Assembly (NCBI GenBank): GCA_963377175.1
Contig: CAUJNA010000851.1
Span: 1 to 64,000, forward strand
DNA: 64,000 nt
Source of the DNA: Effrenium voratum
Taxonomy: Eukaryota > Sar > Dinophyceae > Suessiales > Symbiodiniaceae
Direction of reading: 5' to 3'
A program made the position numbers and the translations under genes. The notes beneath the pieces were generated by a model. That model searched no databases, was not told the DNA's origin, and saw nothing but the letters and a program-made list of their open reading frames with translations. Below, one piece after another: positions 18,654-30,240 of this stretch. Each line of letters begins with the position of its first letter. Position 1 is the first letter of the stretch.

Positions 18654-21600
18654 TTATGGATTCTTCGGCCCCCGCTGGGCCTGCCAGGCTTCCACCTCGT
18701 CCAGCCGGGCCTGGAAGCCCTTGCACACTCCCCAGAGCACGCTGGTGAGGTGAGAGTAGTCGAGGGTGACCATCTCCGTGCCGTCGCTCCACCTCACGGT
18801 GCCCGTCAGGTTCTTCCACTTCGTTCCTGCGAAGTCGTTTGACGCGAAGCCCAGCCTCAGGTCCTCGTTCATGTCCGGGCGCTTGTACTGCTTGGCCTCC
18901 ACGGAGTCGAAGAGCTGCTGGAGCTCTGCCACGTCGGCCTCGGCCATCTCCGTCTTCACCCTGCTGTCCGACAAATTCGTGAAGCTCGTGTTGCAGACCA
19001 CGTTGCCCGTGTTGCCCGCGATCACGAGGCAGCCGGGGTTCCTCTGGTTCGTGGTCAAGGACAGCTGCGTCGAGAGGCTCTTCGTCTGCACCAGCGCCTC
19101 ATCGTTGATCATGATGAGCTCGCACTGGTGCGTCCCGCCGTCCCGCTCCAGGAAGACCCTGGCGCTCTGGTTGCCCAGCAGCCGCAGCTCCGGGCCGCTG
19201 TCGGGGGCCGCGCTGTTGTTGGACACTTGCAGCTTGCTCCAGCCCGCCCAGTTCTTCGTCAGGAAGAGATCGTCCGAGAAGTCGGAGGTGTTGGTCACGG
19301 TGAGCGTGTTGGAGGCGAAGAGCTGCGGCGCGGAGACCGTGCCCGAGCTCGTCACGTCGCCGCAGACCACGCTGCCCGTCGACACTCCGCCGCTCGTGGC
19401 CGTGAAGGTGCAGTCCAGGCTCTCGCAGTCCAGCGGGCCCGTGGAGGCCGCCCCGGTGATGGTCAGCGTGGCGCCCGTGAGCGGCCCGGTGGCTGCGAAG
19501 CTCGCCGCGGTTGCTGCGCCCGAGGCCGTCAGCGTGCCCGTGGACACGTCGCCCACCGTGGTGAAGTTCCCGGCGTTGGCCGTGTTGTTGATGGTCAACG
19601 TGCTGCCCGTGATTCCGGTGGCGGAGCTCAGCAGGCCCACGCTGGCCGCGCCGCTGATGCTCAGCGAGCTGCCTGACACGGCCCCTGTGGACGACAGCGC
19701 GGCCCCGGCGACGGTGCCTGTGGCTGTGAGCGCGGCGCAGGAGACTGGCGCCGAGGCGTCCACGCCCGTGGTGAACACGTCGTGCAGTTCACGTCGTTGC
19801 ACAGCAGCTGGTCGCAGCCCACGTTGCCCTGCGCGGTGAGCCCGTCCAGCGTGGCCGAGCCCGTGAGGGCCAGCGAGTCCGCCAGCAGGTCCGTTACCGA
19901 GACAGACTCTCCCTCGAAGGCGCTGGCCCTGATCTGCATGCTGTACAGGTCCAGCGTGCCCGCCGACTGCTGCACCAGCCCAGGGATAGAGCCGCCGAAG
20001 GCTCCGAAGTGCAGCTTCGCGATTCCGCCCGGCGGCACCGAGAAGTCCAGGCGCGCCGTGCTCCAGACGCCCTGCGAGGGCGTGCCGAGGAAGGTGCCGG
20101 TGACGCCCACGTAGTCGTTGTCGGCCGCGCTGACGTACATCACCAAGTTGGAGGCCGTGCCCAGCCTGTACCGGCAGCCGAAGGAGTAGCGTCTCCCCGG
20201 CGTCAGCGTGTAGGTGCGCACGATTCCAGCTGGAAGCCTCCCACCGTGAAGCTGGCCGAGGCCACGGAGCTCTGGCTGTTGGAGCGCACCAGGAAGTTGC
20301 CTAGCGTGGTGAGCGTGGGCTCCAGCAGCACCTCGCCCAGGGTGGCCAGCGTGACGTCGTCGGCCCCTCCGTCGAGGAACTCGTGCTTCAGCAGCAGCGC
20401 TGAGGCCGCTGTGTCCTCCTCCGCCTCCACCGCGTTGCCGGTCTCCAGGGTTGCGTCCAGGATCTGGAGGCCGTAGACGCCCACCGTTCCAGCCGTCTGG
20501 TTGGGCAGGCCCGGCGCCTGGAAGTGCGCCCCGAAGTGCAGCTTCGCCACCCCGTTCGGAGGCACTGTGAAGTACATCTTGGCAGTGCTCCAGGCTCCCT
20601 GGTCGCCCACGAAGCTGCCGTCCAAGGGGTCGTAGACGTTGTCTGCCTCGGACATGTACACCACGAAGTTGGAGGCCGTGCCGAGCCGGTAGCGGCAGGC
20701 GAAGAGGAGCTCTCGGCCCGGGGTCAAGTTGTAGGTGCGCACGATGTTCCACGGGTTCACCGCCAGGGTCAGGGTGTAGCCGCCCACGCTCACTGCGCCC
20801 GCGGTGTGCGTGGCCAGGACCACGCTGCAGCCGCTGCTGGGGCGAACCGTCCAGTTTGACAGCGAGACGTCCGTGGGGCCCAGGATCTGCTCTCCTATGG
20901 CGGCCACCACCTCGTCGGCCCCTCCGTCGTCCGGAAAGCGCACTGCTATCTGCAGCGCCGAGGCCGCCTCCGTGACTCCGAGCTTGCCGGCAAGGAGGCC
21001 GTCTACTTGCGCGATGGTGTAGTAGCTGAGCAGCGCGGCTGCGATGCTCGAGGCCGTTGCCGTGTCCTGGTCTGCGGCTGAACGGTACGCCACCAGCGCC
21101 GAGGTGAGTTGGTTGGTTGTAAACACGTCCTGGTCCGGGCCCGTCCGGTAGGCCAGCACCTGCGATGGCGGCTGCGTCTGCGTGTCCTGCGCGCTTGCCG
21201 TGCGGTAATCTCCCAACAGCGCGTCTACCTGCACCGAGGTGTAGTAGGCCAGCAGTGCGCCTGTGATGGCGCTGGTCGTCTCCGCGTCCTGCGCTGCCCC
21301 TGTGCGGTAGTCTCCCAACAGCGCGTCTACCTGCACCGAGGTGTAGTAGGCCAGCAGGGCTGCTGTTATGGCAGCGTCAGTGCACGCCGTGGAGTAGCAG
21401 TCTGCCGTGATGCTCAGCGTGTCGTCGCCGTTGGCAAGCGCAGCAGAGAGAGGAGCCACGAAATGCAGGTTGCGAACGACGTTACTTCCGCGAACGAGCT
21501 CCCAAGTCGTGAAGCCCGCCCAGGCCGGCGCGTTAACAAATCCGCCGCTGCCGGAAAGCTGCAGGGCTGCGAGCTCCGCGAGGATTGCGTCGAGGGCGCT

Positions 21601-22662
21601 CTGGAGCGTGGTCTCGCTGGCCGAGAGCGCGGCGTTCGTGGCGTATGAGGCCAGCAGCGTCGCGTCGGCCTTGGCCCCCTGGAGCGCCGCGATGCTGGCG
21701 TCCCGGCTAGCAAGCTGCGCTGCGACGAAGGCCTCGGTGGCGTGACCCAGCAGGGCATTTGCTATCTTGGTGTCTACCTCCAGCGGCGTGTCCAAGCCGT
21801 CCACCGTGGAGAGCAGGGAGGCCAGCGCGCTTGCGTCCGCCTTGCCGAGGAGGGCGGCGTCCAGGGCTGCCGTGGTGACGGCGTCCAAGAGGGCCGTCGC
21901 TATCATAGAGTCCACCTCCGAGGAAGTGTCCACGGCCGACTGCAGGGCGTAAGCAGTCAGGGCGCTGGCGTCTGCCTTGGAGGCCTGCAGCCCCGAGATG
22001 GAGGCGTCGCGGCTCGCGAGCTCGGAGGCCAGCGCCGCGGCGGTGACGGCCCCCAGGAGAGCGTTGGCCACCTTGGTGTCCACCTCCAGCGGCGTGATCC
22101 TCGCCGCTATGTCGAGGGAGTGCTGGTCCACCACCGTCTTGAGGCCGTAGTTGGCGGCCACCGTGGCCAGCGTGGCGTTGTTGGCCGAGGCGATGGAGCC
22201 GTTCGTGGCCGCCGTGGTGCTGTAGTTGGACAGCTTCAGGTCCACGCCGTCCGGGGTGCTCTTGGTGGCAACCACGCCCTCCAGCACGTCGAAGGCCGAC
22301 TGGTCTGCCTTGTTGGAGAGACCCGTGGTCAGCGAGCTCTGCAGCGCTGCGATGCTGCTTCCGTGCGCGGCCACCTGACCGTCCGTGGTGGCCAGGTCCG
22401 CAGCCGTTGCTAGGGGCGCAATCGCCGGCGCCAGCGCGCTGCTGTCCAGCTTTGAGGCCAGCTCGGCGGTGACTCGGTCGTCCAGGGACTGGATGGCAGC
22501 GGCGTTGTTGCCGGAGGCTGCCGTGTTCACCGCCAGGTCAGTCACTTGAGCGTAGGGCGTCAGAGCGAGGGCCAGCTGTCCTGCTGTGACGTGCGTGCCG
22601 TCAGTCACCTCTCCGTTGTCCAGGACCTCCGGGATGTTGCCGGTAACAGGTCCTTCAAACAT
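18654..22662 (-). CDS. Long fibre protein with S74 chaperone domain (frame breaks)
   Basis: About 1336 residues across three frames, with shifts near 20228 and 19785. From the N-terminus: a long helical/heptad rod with Asp/Ala-rich repeats (IAALQGAKADATLLASYA), two near-identical YYTSVQVDALLGDYRT repeats, two copies of a beta-sandwich module (VRTYNLTPGRELLFACRYR and VRTYTLTPGRRYSFGCRYR, each followed by a KLHFGA strand), a Ser/Thr/Gly-rich beta region (GALSSTGAVSG-like repeats), and a C-terminal domain with LSDSRVKTEM and final helix VCKGFQARLDEVEAWQAQ. The last is the signature of peptidase-S74 intramolecular chaperones of phage tail spikes and other trimeric fibres, which trim themselves off after folding. 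Probably a trimeric receptor-binding fibre on the virion; the paired sandwich modules would bind glycans. Role inferred. Confidence 0.78.
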
Positions 22663-22874
22663 GTTTACATATGTTCTCGCCGACGCCAGTGGCTATGGGA
22701 CATTCGGGGGGTGGCACGATCCCGTGCTACCAGTACGCGGTCCTTCAAACATGTTTTCTTAGGAGTAGTTGTTACGATTTCGTGTCGATGGGACATTGCA
22801 CTTTCGCAACAGCACCTCTATTCGCCGGGTGTTCTGATTGTATATCGACTCGCACGCGAAGTGGAAGTGGAGTA

Positions 22875-23115
22875 TAAAATCACCCACTGGGCATGAGGCG
22901 ATGAATTGGAAGTTGAGGATAAAATCACCCACTGGGCATGAGGCGAACTCGCACGCTGAATTGGAAGTGTACGATAAAATCACACACTTGGCATGAGGTG
23001 ATGAATTGGAAGTAAAAGATAAAACCGCCCACTTGGCATGAGGCGATGAATTGGCCGAAGTGGCGCAGTGTCCTATAAGCTCGGACTCTGGGCATGAGGC
23101 GATGAATTGGCCGAA
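22875..23115. repeat. Tandem ~60-base repeats before the right TIR
   Basis: About five imperfect units containing GGCATGAGGCGATGAATTGG and AAAATCACCCACT-like blocks. The short frames reading through it are artefacts. Between the fibre start (22662) and this array, TCCTTCAAACATGTTT occurs twice (22651, 22741); otherwise nothing is recognised. Confidence 0.75.
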
Positions 23116-23234
23116 AATGTCGGTCAAAAGCGCTTGGGACACCTCGGCCACATGACGAGACCTGAGCCAAAGTCAAGCATGCTGGCAGGAATGCGATTGA
23201 GGGGAAATAACCCTCAATTCAACTTCCTTTTTAA

Positions 23235-23990
23235 CACACTTCGAAGAAGCTCACCGTTTGAGCTCCTTCAGCAAAGTTCACCAAGACCGAAGCCGCGGAG
23301 CTGGTTTCGCTTTTCCAAGCCTTTTGCGCACTTTTCGGCCCCAAAGAGAGAGCGGTGACGAAGCGGTGACATCGCTGATGACCGTGTTTTTGGGCGAAAA
23401 AGCGCCGTTTTGGACAGGTAGCGAGAGCCCATAGTGAGATGGTTTAAGCGTTGCGCTGCTCTCCGTAGCGACGTTTCGGAGGCTCGATTCCTCCCGGGAC
23501 CTCGGCGGGCTGACGTGTTAGAGACCGGTGACATCGGCGGTGACGAGCTCGGCGGGCTGTCGCGTTACGTGGAAAAACCTCGGCGGGCTGACGCGTTACT
23601 AGGGAGCACCTCGGCGGGCTGCCGCGTCAGACGCTGGCTGGCTCTGGGCCGTGCCTCGGCGGGCTGACGTGTTAGAGACCGGTGACATCGGCGGTGACAA
23701 GCTCGGCGGGCTGGAATTCGCAGGTTTTTCGAGGCAGAACACGGATTTCGGAGCACTGCAAACACCTGGAGCAAAACGAGCGAATTTGGAGCCCCGGGCA
23801 GCACTTTTGACGCCGGACACGAAAAAACGCACTTTTCGGACTTCGCCGTTTTCAGCACTTTTTGCACCAAAAACGGAGTGGTGACATTGACCGGTGACAT
23901 CGGAAAAACGTTCAGCAGGTTGAAGAATTTGGCTGTTTTGCAACCAAAAATGCCAAATAATTAGGGGTGTATAGGCAGTCTTTCCTTACT
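23235..23990. repeat. Right terminal inverted repeat
   Basis: Inverted, slightly diverged copy of 1-755. It ends in CTTTCCTTACT at 23990; the following bases (ACTGGTGGAATG) are outside the element and match nothing at the left end. Confidence 0.93.
23425..23500 (+). other. tRNA-like sequence in right TIR
   Basis: Mirror of the left-TIR sequence, read on the plus strand, with an intact T-arm (GGAGG, CTCGATT, CCTCC), a 5-bp anticodon-like stem (CGCTG with TAGCG, one G-T pair) and a weak acceptor stem. If the 7-base loop CTCTCCG is an anticodon loop, the anticodon would be CTC. Confidence 0.5.
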
Positions 23991-24976
23991 ACTGGTGGAA
24001 TGTATGTTGGATGGGGTGCCGGTGCCAATCACATTATGGAGGAGCTGGTGGTCAGCATGGTTGAGCACGCGAGGAAGAAAGGACTCCGAGCTAGGCTGCA
24101 GGAAGGACCGACACTGGAGGCGTCGAAGGACGGACGCAGCGAAAGACTGCTCAGATTGGCAGGCACGGAATCAGACTCGGAGGCCGAGCCCTCGATTGCG
24201 AAGCGAGGCTTCAGGCCGGGACCGGGGTTTCACTTCCTTGATACCGGGAGTGAAGATGCCTCGCTGCGAAGATCACAGCAAGGGGAGGCACGACGGAGCT
24301 TACCCGTTCTCGGTGGCCTCTTCCCTTGATGATCATTCGGCTCTCCGAGGGATGCGCCAAGGGACCTCTTGGTCGTGGCCTGCGGTGAGCCAGTTGAGCT
24401 CTTCCCTGGTGATGGAGTGCTCATCCCGGTCGAGCGGGTCCGAGAAGGGCTCAATATGGATGACCAGGGAAGATCATGCGAGGCGATCTTGCCCATTGGT
24501 GACCATTTGGCCTACCGGAAGCCTCTTGATAGCCGCGAAGTATGAACCGGTCGCAGAGGCGCATCGCGGCCAGTGAACAGCTGCCACTTTGAAGATGACA
24601 GCTGCAGTTCCTGTGGGACCGGCATTTTGCGGCCGGACTCGTGCAGTCAATGCGGAAGTGAAGAAGTCCGACAAGTGCGTTTGCAGGGATGCGAAGAGTG
24701 CATCGCGACGGACTTGAATAAGGAAGGAGCGGCTTGGGAGGATGAGGAAGTACTCCTGGAGCGCGCGTCCGGTATCGGCGCTGCGAGGATTTCGCGGGGA
24801 AACGGCCGACCGAGAAGGTGGGTTTGCCGCGATGATCTTCTCTGTGGCTTCGTTGATTGGAGTCAACCAGACAATGTCTCGGACGAAAGGGAACCGGGAT
24901 TTCTGGGAGTACGATGCTACCGAGAGGACGTGGGCTAGGAAGCACCTGGTCCCGAGACGGGCTTTGTACTCGCTGA

Positions 24977-26636
24977 TTGGTGCGTTCGATTGCCCCTTTA
25001 ACGTTGGAGAAGCCCGAGGTAAGCGGATTACCCGGTTTGAGTGCGAGGGCAGCCCTGGGAGTCCTGGAGGATGACTGGAGGACTGTCGAAGATCCGCACA
25101 GAGACTTGGGGGAGCCTTGGGTAGGCACGACGTACTTCTTCATGAACGAAGCGGAAGGAAGTGGTGCGATTGACACGCGAAGGACTCCGGTCTACCACAT
25201 CGTCGAAGTGCCAGGAGAAATCGAGAGAATGGGGGAGATGACCCCTACGGACTCCTACTATGAGCAGTTGCATGGACATTTGAGGAAGAAATATCCGAAG
25301 GCCGACCCTCATTTGCTTGACCGCTTGATTGCTCTAGAGGCGTTCTTGGACAAGTCGATCGTCTTTGGCTTCAGCTATGGTCTCTCAAAGGCTGAAATTG
25401 CGGTCATGCAAGGAAAGCTTCTGGGACATCACCTCTCCCGTGGAGGCGGTGAGGGATTTCCCGCCTTTACGTGAAAAACTGCACATTCAACAGTTTCTGG
25501 GATGCGGGAATTGGTTGAGAGCGTATTTGCCCGTGGAGTACGGTCATGCTGCGAAGATCCTGAATGCCTATCAGAAGCCGGGTGCAATCTTTCCGGAAGG
25601 CGGCTTGGGATCAGCGAATACGGATGGGTGCAAGGCTGTGAAGGCCATCAAGCGGATGATGACGGAGCAGATTGAGCTCTCGATCTTTGATGAGGCGACC
25701 GCCATAACCGGTGAATGCCCGTTGGAACAGATCGCCGACGCGTCTGTACTCCAGATGAGTAGGGATCGGACTAAGATGAAGGTCCTCCTCACTCACAGTA
25801 AGAGCCTAACACCTCCTCAACAGGCGTGGCCTCCTCTCATCCAAGAAGCGTTTGCGCAGCTTGAAGTGAAGCGTGCTTCGAGGAAAGTCCTAGGGATCCG
25901 GGCCATCTGTTGGACGGACCATGCGAATCTGACCAGAGCTCAAGGGTCGGACATCGGAGGAGATGTGAAACTTCTCAGATGGGTGGCCGAGATCATAGCG
26001 GATGGTTCGGAGATTCGGTCGCTAGCAGGCCGTACAGCCAAGTTGGGCGATGGATTCAGCAGGAATCCGAAAGGACGTGATGAGCTCCTGGAACAGAGGA
26101 CGCTGGACGTGCGCGGGCTCTCCGGGCAGCTCAGAGGTGCCTATCTCTCGGATGAGATGCCGGAGGGACCAGTGCCTTGGGCGGCAGGTGGGCATGAAGA
26201 CGTTGCGTACGTTGGTAGCCTTCATGGGCTTGTCGCTGCGAAGCTGAAGATCCTGGTCGCAGTGGACTATGAGAATGACGCTGAGAAAGCGCTTCACGTT
26301 TGTGAAGAGTTTAAGATGCCTGAGTGGACGGTGACTGTTCACCCATGCTATGGAGCCTTCGAGGATGACGACGGAGTTTGGGCGCAGTTTGACGGGGCCA
26401 CCGGTAGGTTGCAAGGAGACCGGAAGGTCAAGAGGGCTAGAGTCGACTTGTTGACTTCTGCCGCCAAGCTGGCCCGGGCCATTGCGGATTATGGGCCGGA
26501 CTTCGTTGTTGGTTTCGGGCAAGGAGGAATCGTCGCAGGGATTCTGCGGTGGCCTCTGGTTTTGGAAGTGGTTCTGCAGGCTAGGAATCTGCAGAGAAAG
26601 GAAGCGCAGGAGATTGCTTGGCGTGGGCTCGAGTGA
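24977..26636 (+). pseudogene. Retroelement RT C-terminal part and RNase H
   Basis: Two overlapping frames give an RT connection region (SKAEIAVMQGKLLGHHLSR, then HIQQFLGCGNWLRAYLP) and an RNase H domain (IFDEATAITG, ICWTDHANLTR, and AGRTAKLGDGFSRNP, matching the late 'AD-LSR' motif of Ty3-type elements). The frame changes near 25440. The RT palm and its catalytic YxDD are missing here. Beyond ~26100 the frame continues as an unrecognised ~170-residue region. Confidence 0.65.
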
Positions 26637-26883
26637 AAGCCATTTGGGCAGTAGCCCCGCGGTGGTGGAGAACTAAACCTGAAGCCGGCCTCTTGAAAGC
26701 GGCCTGCCCGGAGTTGGCTCTGGAGTTTCCAGTGGAGCCGATCAAGGGCTATGCTTCGGTGCCAAAGGGCACCGTGAAGGACCAGGAAGTGAAACAGGTC
26801 GTGGAGGTGCTGAGAGTGCCGGAGATTGGGCGGATCAATAGTCAGAATTTGGCTGGTCTGGCCAGGGAGAAGGATAGAGAGAT

Positions 26884-27585
26884 GTGGGAGCGGAGCACGA
26901 CGGGCTCTGTGCCTGCGGAAAGCGTACCTACGTTTTCAGCCGGTGCCCGACGTGCATCCGACGAGAGGCGCAAGATGCTGTAGTCGAAGCGCAGGAAAGG
27001 AAAGAACGCGAAGAACGAGAAAATCTTGAAAAACTGGACGGAGCTGCGCTGATAGAAGAAGTCGGAGCGGCATCCAATATGTGCGAACCGGACGGGACTA
27101 CCGAGGTCGTCGGGATTAAGACAATCCACTCTTGGGGAGGCGGCAGCCTGCCGAAATCTGGATTTGGGGGCGCCACCAAGTGGACCGTCAAGATGCCAGG
27201 CAAGGGCGGAATTCTGATGAAAGGACGCTGGGACAAGGGGCATTCGCCCGAAATCCCTCAGCTGTCCGGTGACCAGGTCGAAAAGTATCCGTACCGGACT
27301 GTCTGGGCCGTTGAGCCGGACGGGACTGTATTGACGGTGCAAAACTGTTGCAAGGTCGGTTCTCTGGAGAGCTCTGAACCTGAATGGGCCCTCCAGGGGC
27401 TGAATTGGCACTGTCACAGGAGTGTGGTGAACGCTCAGTGCGATTCGGTATGGAAAAACTGGAAGCAAGGAGACGAGTGCCAGATTCAACTGCCTGATCG
27501 GACTGATCGGAGTTCCCGTAGAGGTCGTGGCATGGAACGACGGCGACGGGCAAACGTCGGTCGGACACAGGCGGGATTTGGTTAG
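26884..27585 (+). pseudogene. Cys-rich spacer region of the retroelement
   Basis: A 233-codon frame without a good start. It begins with four cysteines (DGLCACGKRTY, SRCPTCIRREAQ), which suggests a small zinc-binding unit, followed by a Lys/Glu helix and an unrecognised part. It sits between RNase H and integrase fragments and is probably polyprotein linker. Confidence 0.4.
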
Positions 27586-27710
27586 CAAAGGAGGGATCCG
27601 TTCGAGCTGGGCAAGAAGATCCGAGTAGAAGAGAGCAGATGTAGGCCGACGATGGTCTTCGTCGTGAAGATAGGAGTCGCCTTGCTGAAGAAGCAAAGGC
27701 CGCGGCGGGG

Positions 27711-29010
27711 ATGTCGAACTTTGAAGTGACAGGCTCCCTGCGAGCGTCTTGGGTTGAGGCTCAATCCAAGGACCCCTCACTCGCAGAGTCACTCCGGAAG
27801 ACTCCGGAAGGATACAAGAGGGCTGCAGACGGGATGCTTGAGAAGGAAGTCAGTCTGCCAGGCGGTGCAGTGTCCACGGTGCCACCGAATGGAGTCGCTG
27901 CTAGCTCTGGAGTTACTTGGCGGAAGGCGTGCTACCTCCAGTTCCATTGCGGAGTGTTCGGCGCGCATCGGTCGGCTGAGAAGACGTATGCTCTCATGAA
28001 ACGTGTGGTCTGGTGGGCCACGATGAAAGAAGATATCAACTCCTGGGTAGGAAAGTGCCTGACGTGCTTTAAGGCGAGGTCGAGGGCGACTAAAGTCACC
28101 ACGAAACCGATGAAACCGGCGGCTGACTATTGCTGGCAGGAGGTGTCTGTCGATTGCGAGGGTCCGAACAAGGAGGATTACGCAGGGAATCGGTATTCCT
28201 TGACGTACATGGACTGTCTCTCGCACGCGGTTTACTTGGAGCCGCTCCGTGCCCTCAACCACGCTGAAGTTAGGCGCGCCTTCGCCAGGTGTGTCTTGCG
28301 TAGCAGGACGCTACCGACCTTGGTACGGTCGGACAGAGGACCTGAGTTTAGGTCCGCGATGTTCGCTGAATATTGCGCCCTCATCGGTGCGAGTCAGTGG
28401 CTCTCTCACCCTCTCCGTCCGTGTGAGATGGGTGCCAATGAGAGGGTGCATCAAGAAGTGCAGAAGATGCTTGGGATCGTTGTCAAAGATCATTGGGGCG
28501 ACCTTCTCGCAGTTGTGGAGTACTGCATCGACACGACCCCGGGTCCTCATGGCTATACGCCCAGAGACCTCGACAGAGCTTGGTCCCTGGGTGTGCCTCT
28601 GGAAAAGGACCTACTCAAGAGCACTTTGGAATTTGAGCCGGTCTCGGACTGGGCTCGGAAGATTTTTGGCCAATATAAGGCCGTGAGCAAGGTCGTGAAG
28701 GACCATCTCACGAGCGCGAGCGAGGCCCGTGTGAGGCTCACGAACCGCTACCGTCGCGAGGTGGACCTCAAAGTCGGGGATCGTGTGGTATGGCGTGCTC
28801 CGGGCCTGTCAGACCCGGGGGCGAAAGGGCGAGTGCCGTGGAAGAAGGGTCTGACCGGCCCTTGGGAAGTCGTTTCGTGCAAAGGGAACAGACTACACTT
28901 GGCCGGACCCGACGGCGCCCAGCCTCTCGCAGCTCATGCCGAAGATTGCGTCTTGATCCCGGACGATGTGTGTGCCGACGCCAGAGATGAGATCCAATTT
29001 GATTCGGATC
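27711..29010 (+). pseudogene. Ty3-like integrase with HHCC zinc finger
   Basis: Starts MSNFEVTGSLRASW. The zinc finger is FHCGVFGAHRS with KCLTCFKAR. The catalytic residues are D in VSVDCEGPNKEDY, D in VRSDRGPEF and E in MGANERVHQEV; 35 residues separate the last two, the classical D,D35E spacing. A basic C-terminal part (VDLKVGDRVVWRAPG) resembles the SH3-like domain. The frame is broken at its end by a 163-base tandem duplication that shifts the phase by one. It was probably continuous with the following methylase-like region. Confidence 0.78.
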
Positions 29011-29173
29011 GCACTGACCGGCCCTTGGGAAGTCGTTTCGTGCAAAGGGAACAGACTACACTTGGCCGGACCCGACGGCGCCCAGCCTCTCGCAGCTCAT
29101 GCCGAAGATTGCGTCTTGATCCCGGACGATGTGTGTGCCGACGCCAGAGATGAGATCCAATTTGATTCGGATC
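28851..29173 (+). repeat. Tandem duplication (160 identical bases, 163-base period)
   Basis: 28851-29010 and 29014-29173 appear identical. The period, 163, is not a multiple of three, so the duplication itself breaks the integrase-methylase reading frame. It is either very recent or an assembly error. Confidence 0.9.
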
Positions 29174-30240
29174 CGGACGACTCGAGACCCAGCTTAGGTC
29201 AGATGATCAAAGGGGAAACTAAGCAGGTCGAGTTCACGATGAAGAGAAGAGGTAAGCAGTACGTCCTGAAGATTGGAGACGTGATCGCGTTCAGAAAAGG
29301 ATACGGTCCGAAGCTTTGCGCAATTGGACGGGTCACGTCAGTTGCGGTCTCGGAAGGAGTAGTGCACGTTCACAAGTATGCGCCGGAGATCGGTGGACTG
29401 CGTGTGAAGTGGTGCCTTCTGTACTTGGACCAGCAGGGGCAAGAATCTCTGGCCCCGGAAGGAGGACGTCCTTGCGTAGAGGAAGTGAAGATGAGCTTGC
29501 TCATCACGAAGGTTGAGCTGAGCAGGGATGGAATCCTGCAAGCTTCATCTGCCAGGAAGCTTGACAAAGGAGGGTACCGCCTCGAAGAGCGGCCTCCGGC
29601 CCAGAGGGACCCGGAAAGGCGAGGGGAGCATGAGTACTCTGAGCCCCTGGACGACCTGGTCGGGATCCTCAAGGGCGGGAAAACAGAAAGTGGCGTGGGA
29701 GTGTTCGCCGCTGGGCCTTCGGATGGCTTCGCGAGAGAACAGAAAGCTGTCCTTGAATACCTTCGGAATGAAGGTGTGCCCCAGCACGGAGTTGACTTCT
29801 TGGAGGTTTTCGCCGGACACGGTGGGCTCACTAAGGCCGCTAGGCGCCGTGGTCTGTTGGTTGGAGAACCCGTTGACCGGCTGTATAGAAGCTACGGTCG
29901 GGATTGGGATCTGCGAAAGAACTCGGACCGGGCGCTCCTTGCTTGGTTGATCAGCAAGGTGATGAAACCGAAAGTCCTCCATGTGGGGGCGCCGTGTGAA
30001 AAGCTGAGCAGATTGGGCGAGCAGACCCCCTCGAGTGAGGATTTGGCTCTAGCAGAGTTTTCATGTGACCTCCTGTCAGTACAACATGACCTCGTTGGAC
30101 GTGAGTGACGGATTTGGAAACCCCGTTGAGAAAGGGCAGATATGGGTCAGCAACTCCGACCTGTCTGGGTTCTCTCTGAGGTGTAGGAAGCCGGACGCGC
30201 TTTTGAGGACTTTGCACCAACACCGGCAAATCCGAGCTCG
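29014..30240 (+). pseudogene. SH3/BAH-like segment plus C5-methyltransferase-like domain of the retroelement
   Basis: After the duplication the frame reads a strand-rich segment (YVLKIGDVIAFRKG, CAIGRVTSVAV, LRVKWCLLYLDQQ) with the look of an SH3-like or BAH-type chromatin-binding fold. A methylase-like domain follows: VDFLEVFAGHGGLTKAARRR (motif I), LHVGAPCEKLSRLG (motif IV with the catalytic-type PC) and, after a frame change near 30110, GNPVEKGQIW where ENP (motif VI) is expected. DNMT domains have been reported in dinoflagellate retrotransposons (recalled). Together with integrase, this polyprotein would bring chromatin reading and DNA methylation to the insertion site, which is inference. 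Broken here. Confidence 0.62.

Larger units (their letters stand above)
1..23990. mobile_element. Complete Polinton/Maverick-type element
   Basis: A ~24-kb unit bounded by long terminal inverted repeats contains the Polinton hallmark set: protein-primed polymerase B, retroviral-type integrase, FtsK/HerA-type ATPase, penton and double-jelly-roll capsid proteins. Length, TIR size and outermost AG/CT bases fit known Polintons. Both ends are visible, but the window begins at the left end, so the target-site duplication cannot be checked. An adenovirus-type maturation protease, usual in Polintons, was not recognised. Reading frames are interrupted in the polymerase, fibre, core-like and Gly/Ala-rich genes, yet key motifs survive. 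The gene set implies an element able to form virions and integrate. Confidence 0.92.

Noticed and set aside
18766..19839. A 357-codon frame antisense to the fibre gene
   Set aside because: Ser/Val/Pro-rich shadow of the repetitive fibre frame, with no independent support.
1..23990. Bacteriophage or prophage origin, suggested by Dam-like, S74 and C5-methylase genes
   Set aside because: Long TIRs, retroviral-type integrase, protein-primed polymerase with Polinton N-terminus, jelly-roll capsid and the eukaryotic surroundings outweigh these shared domains.
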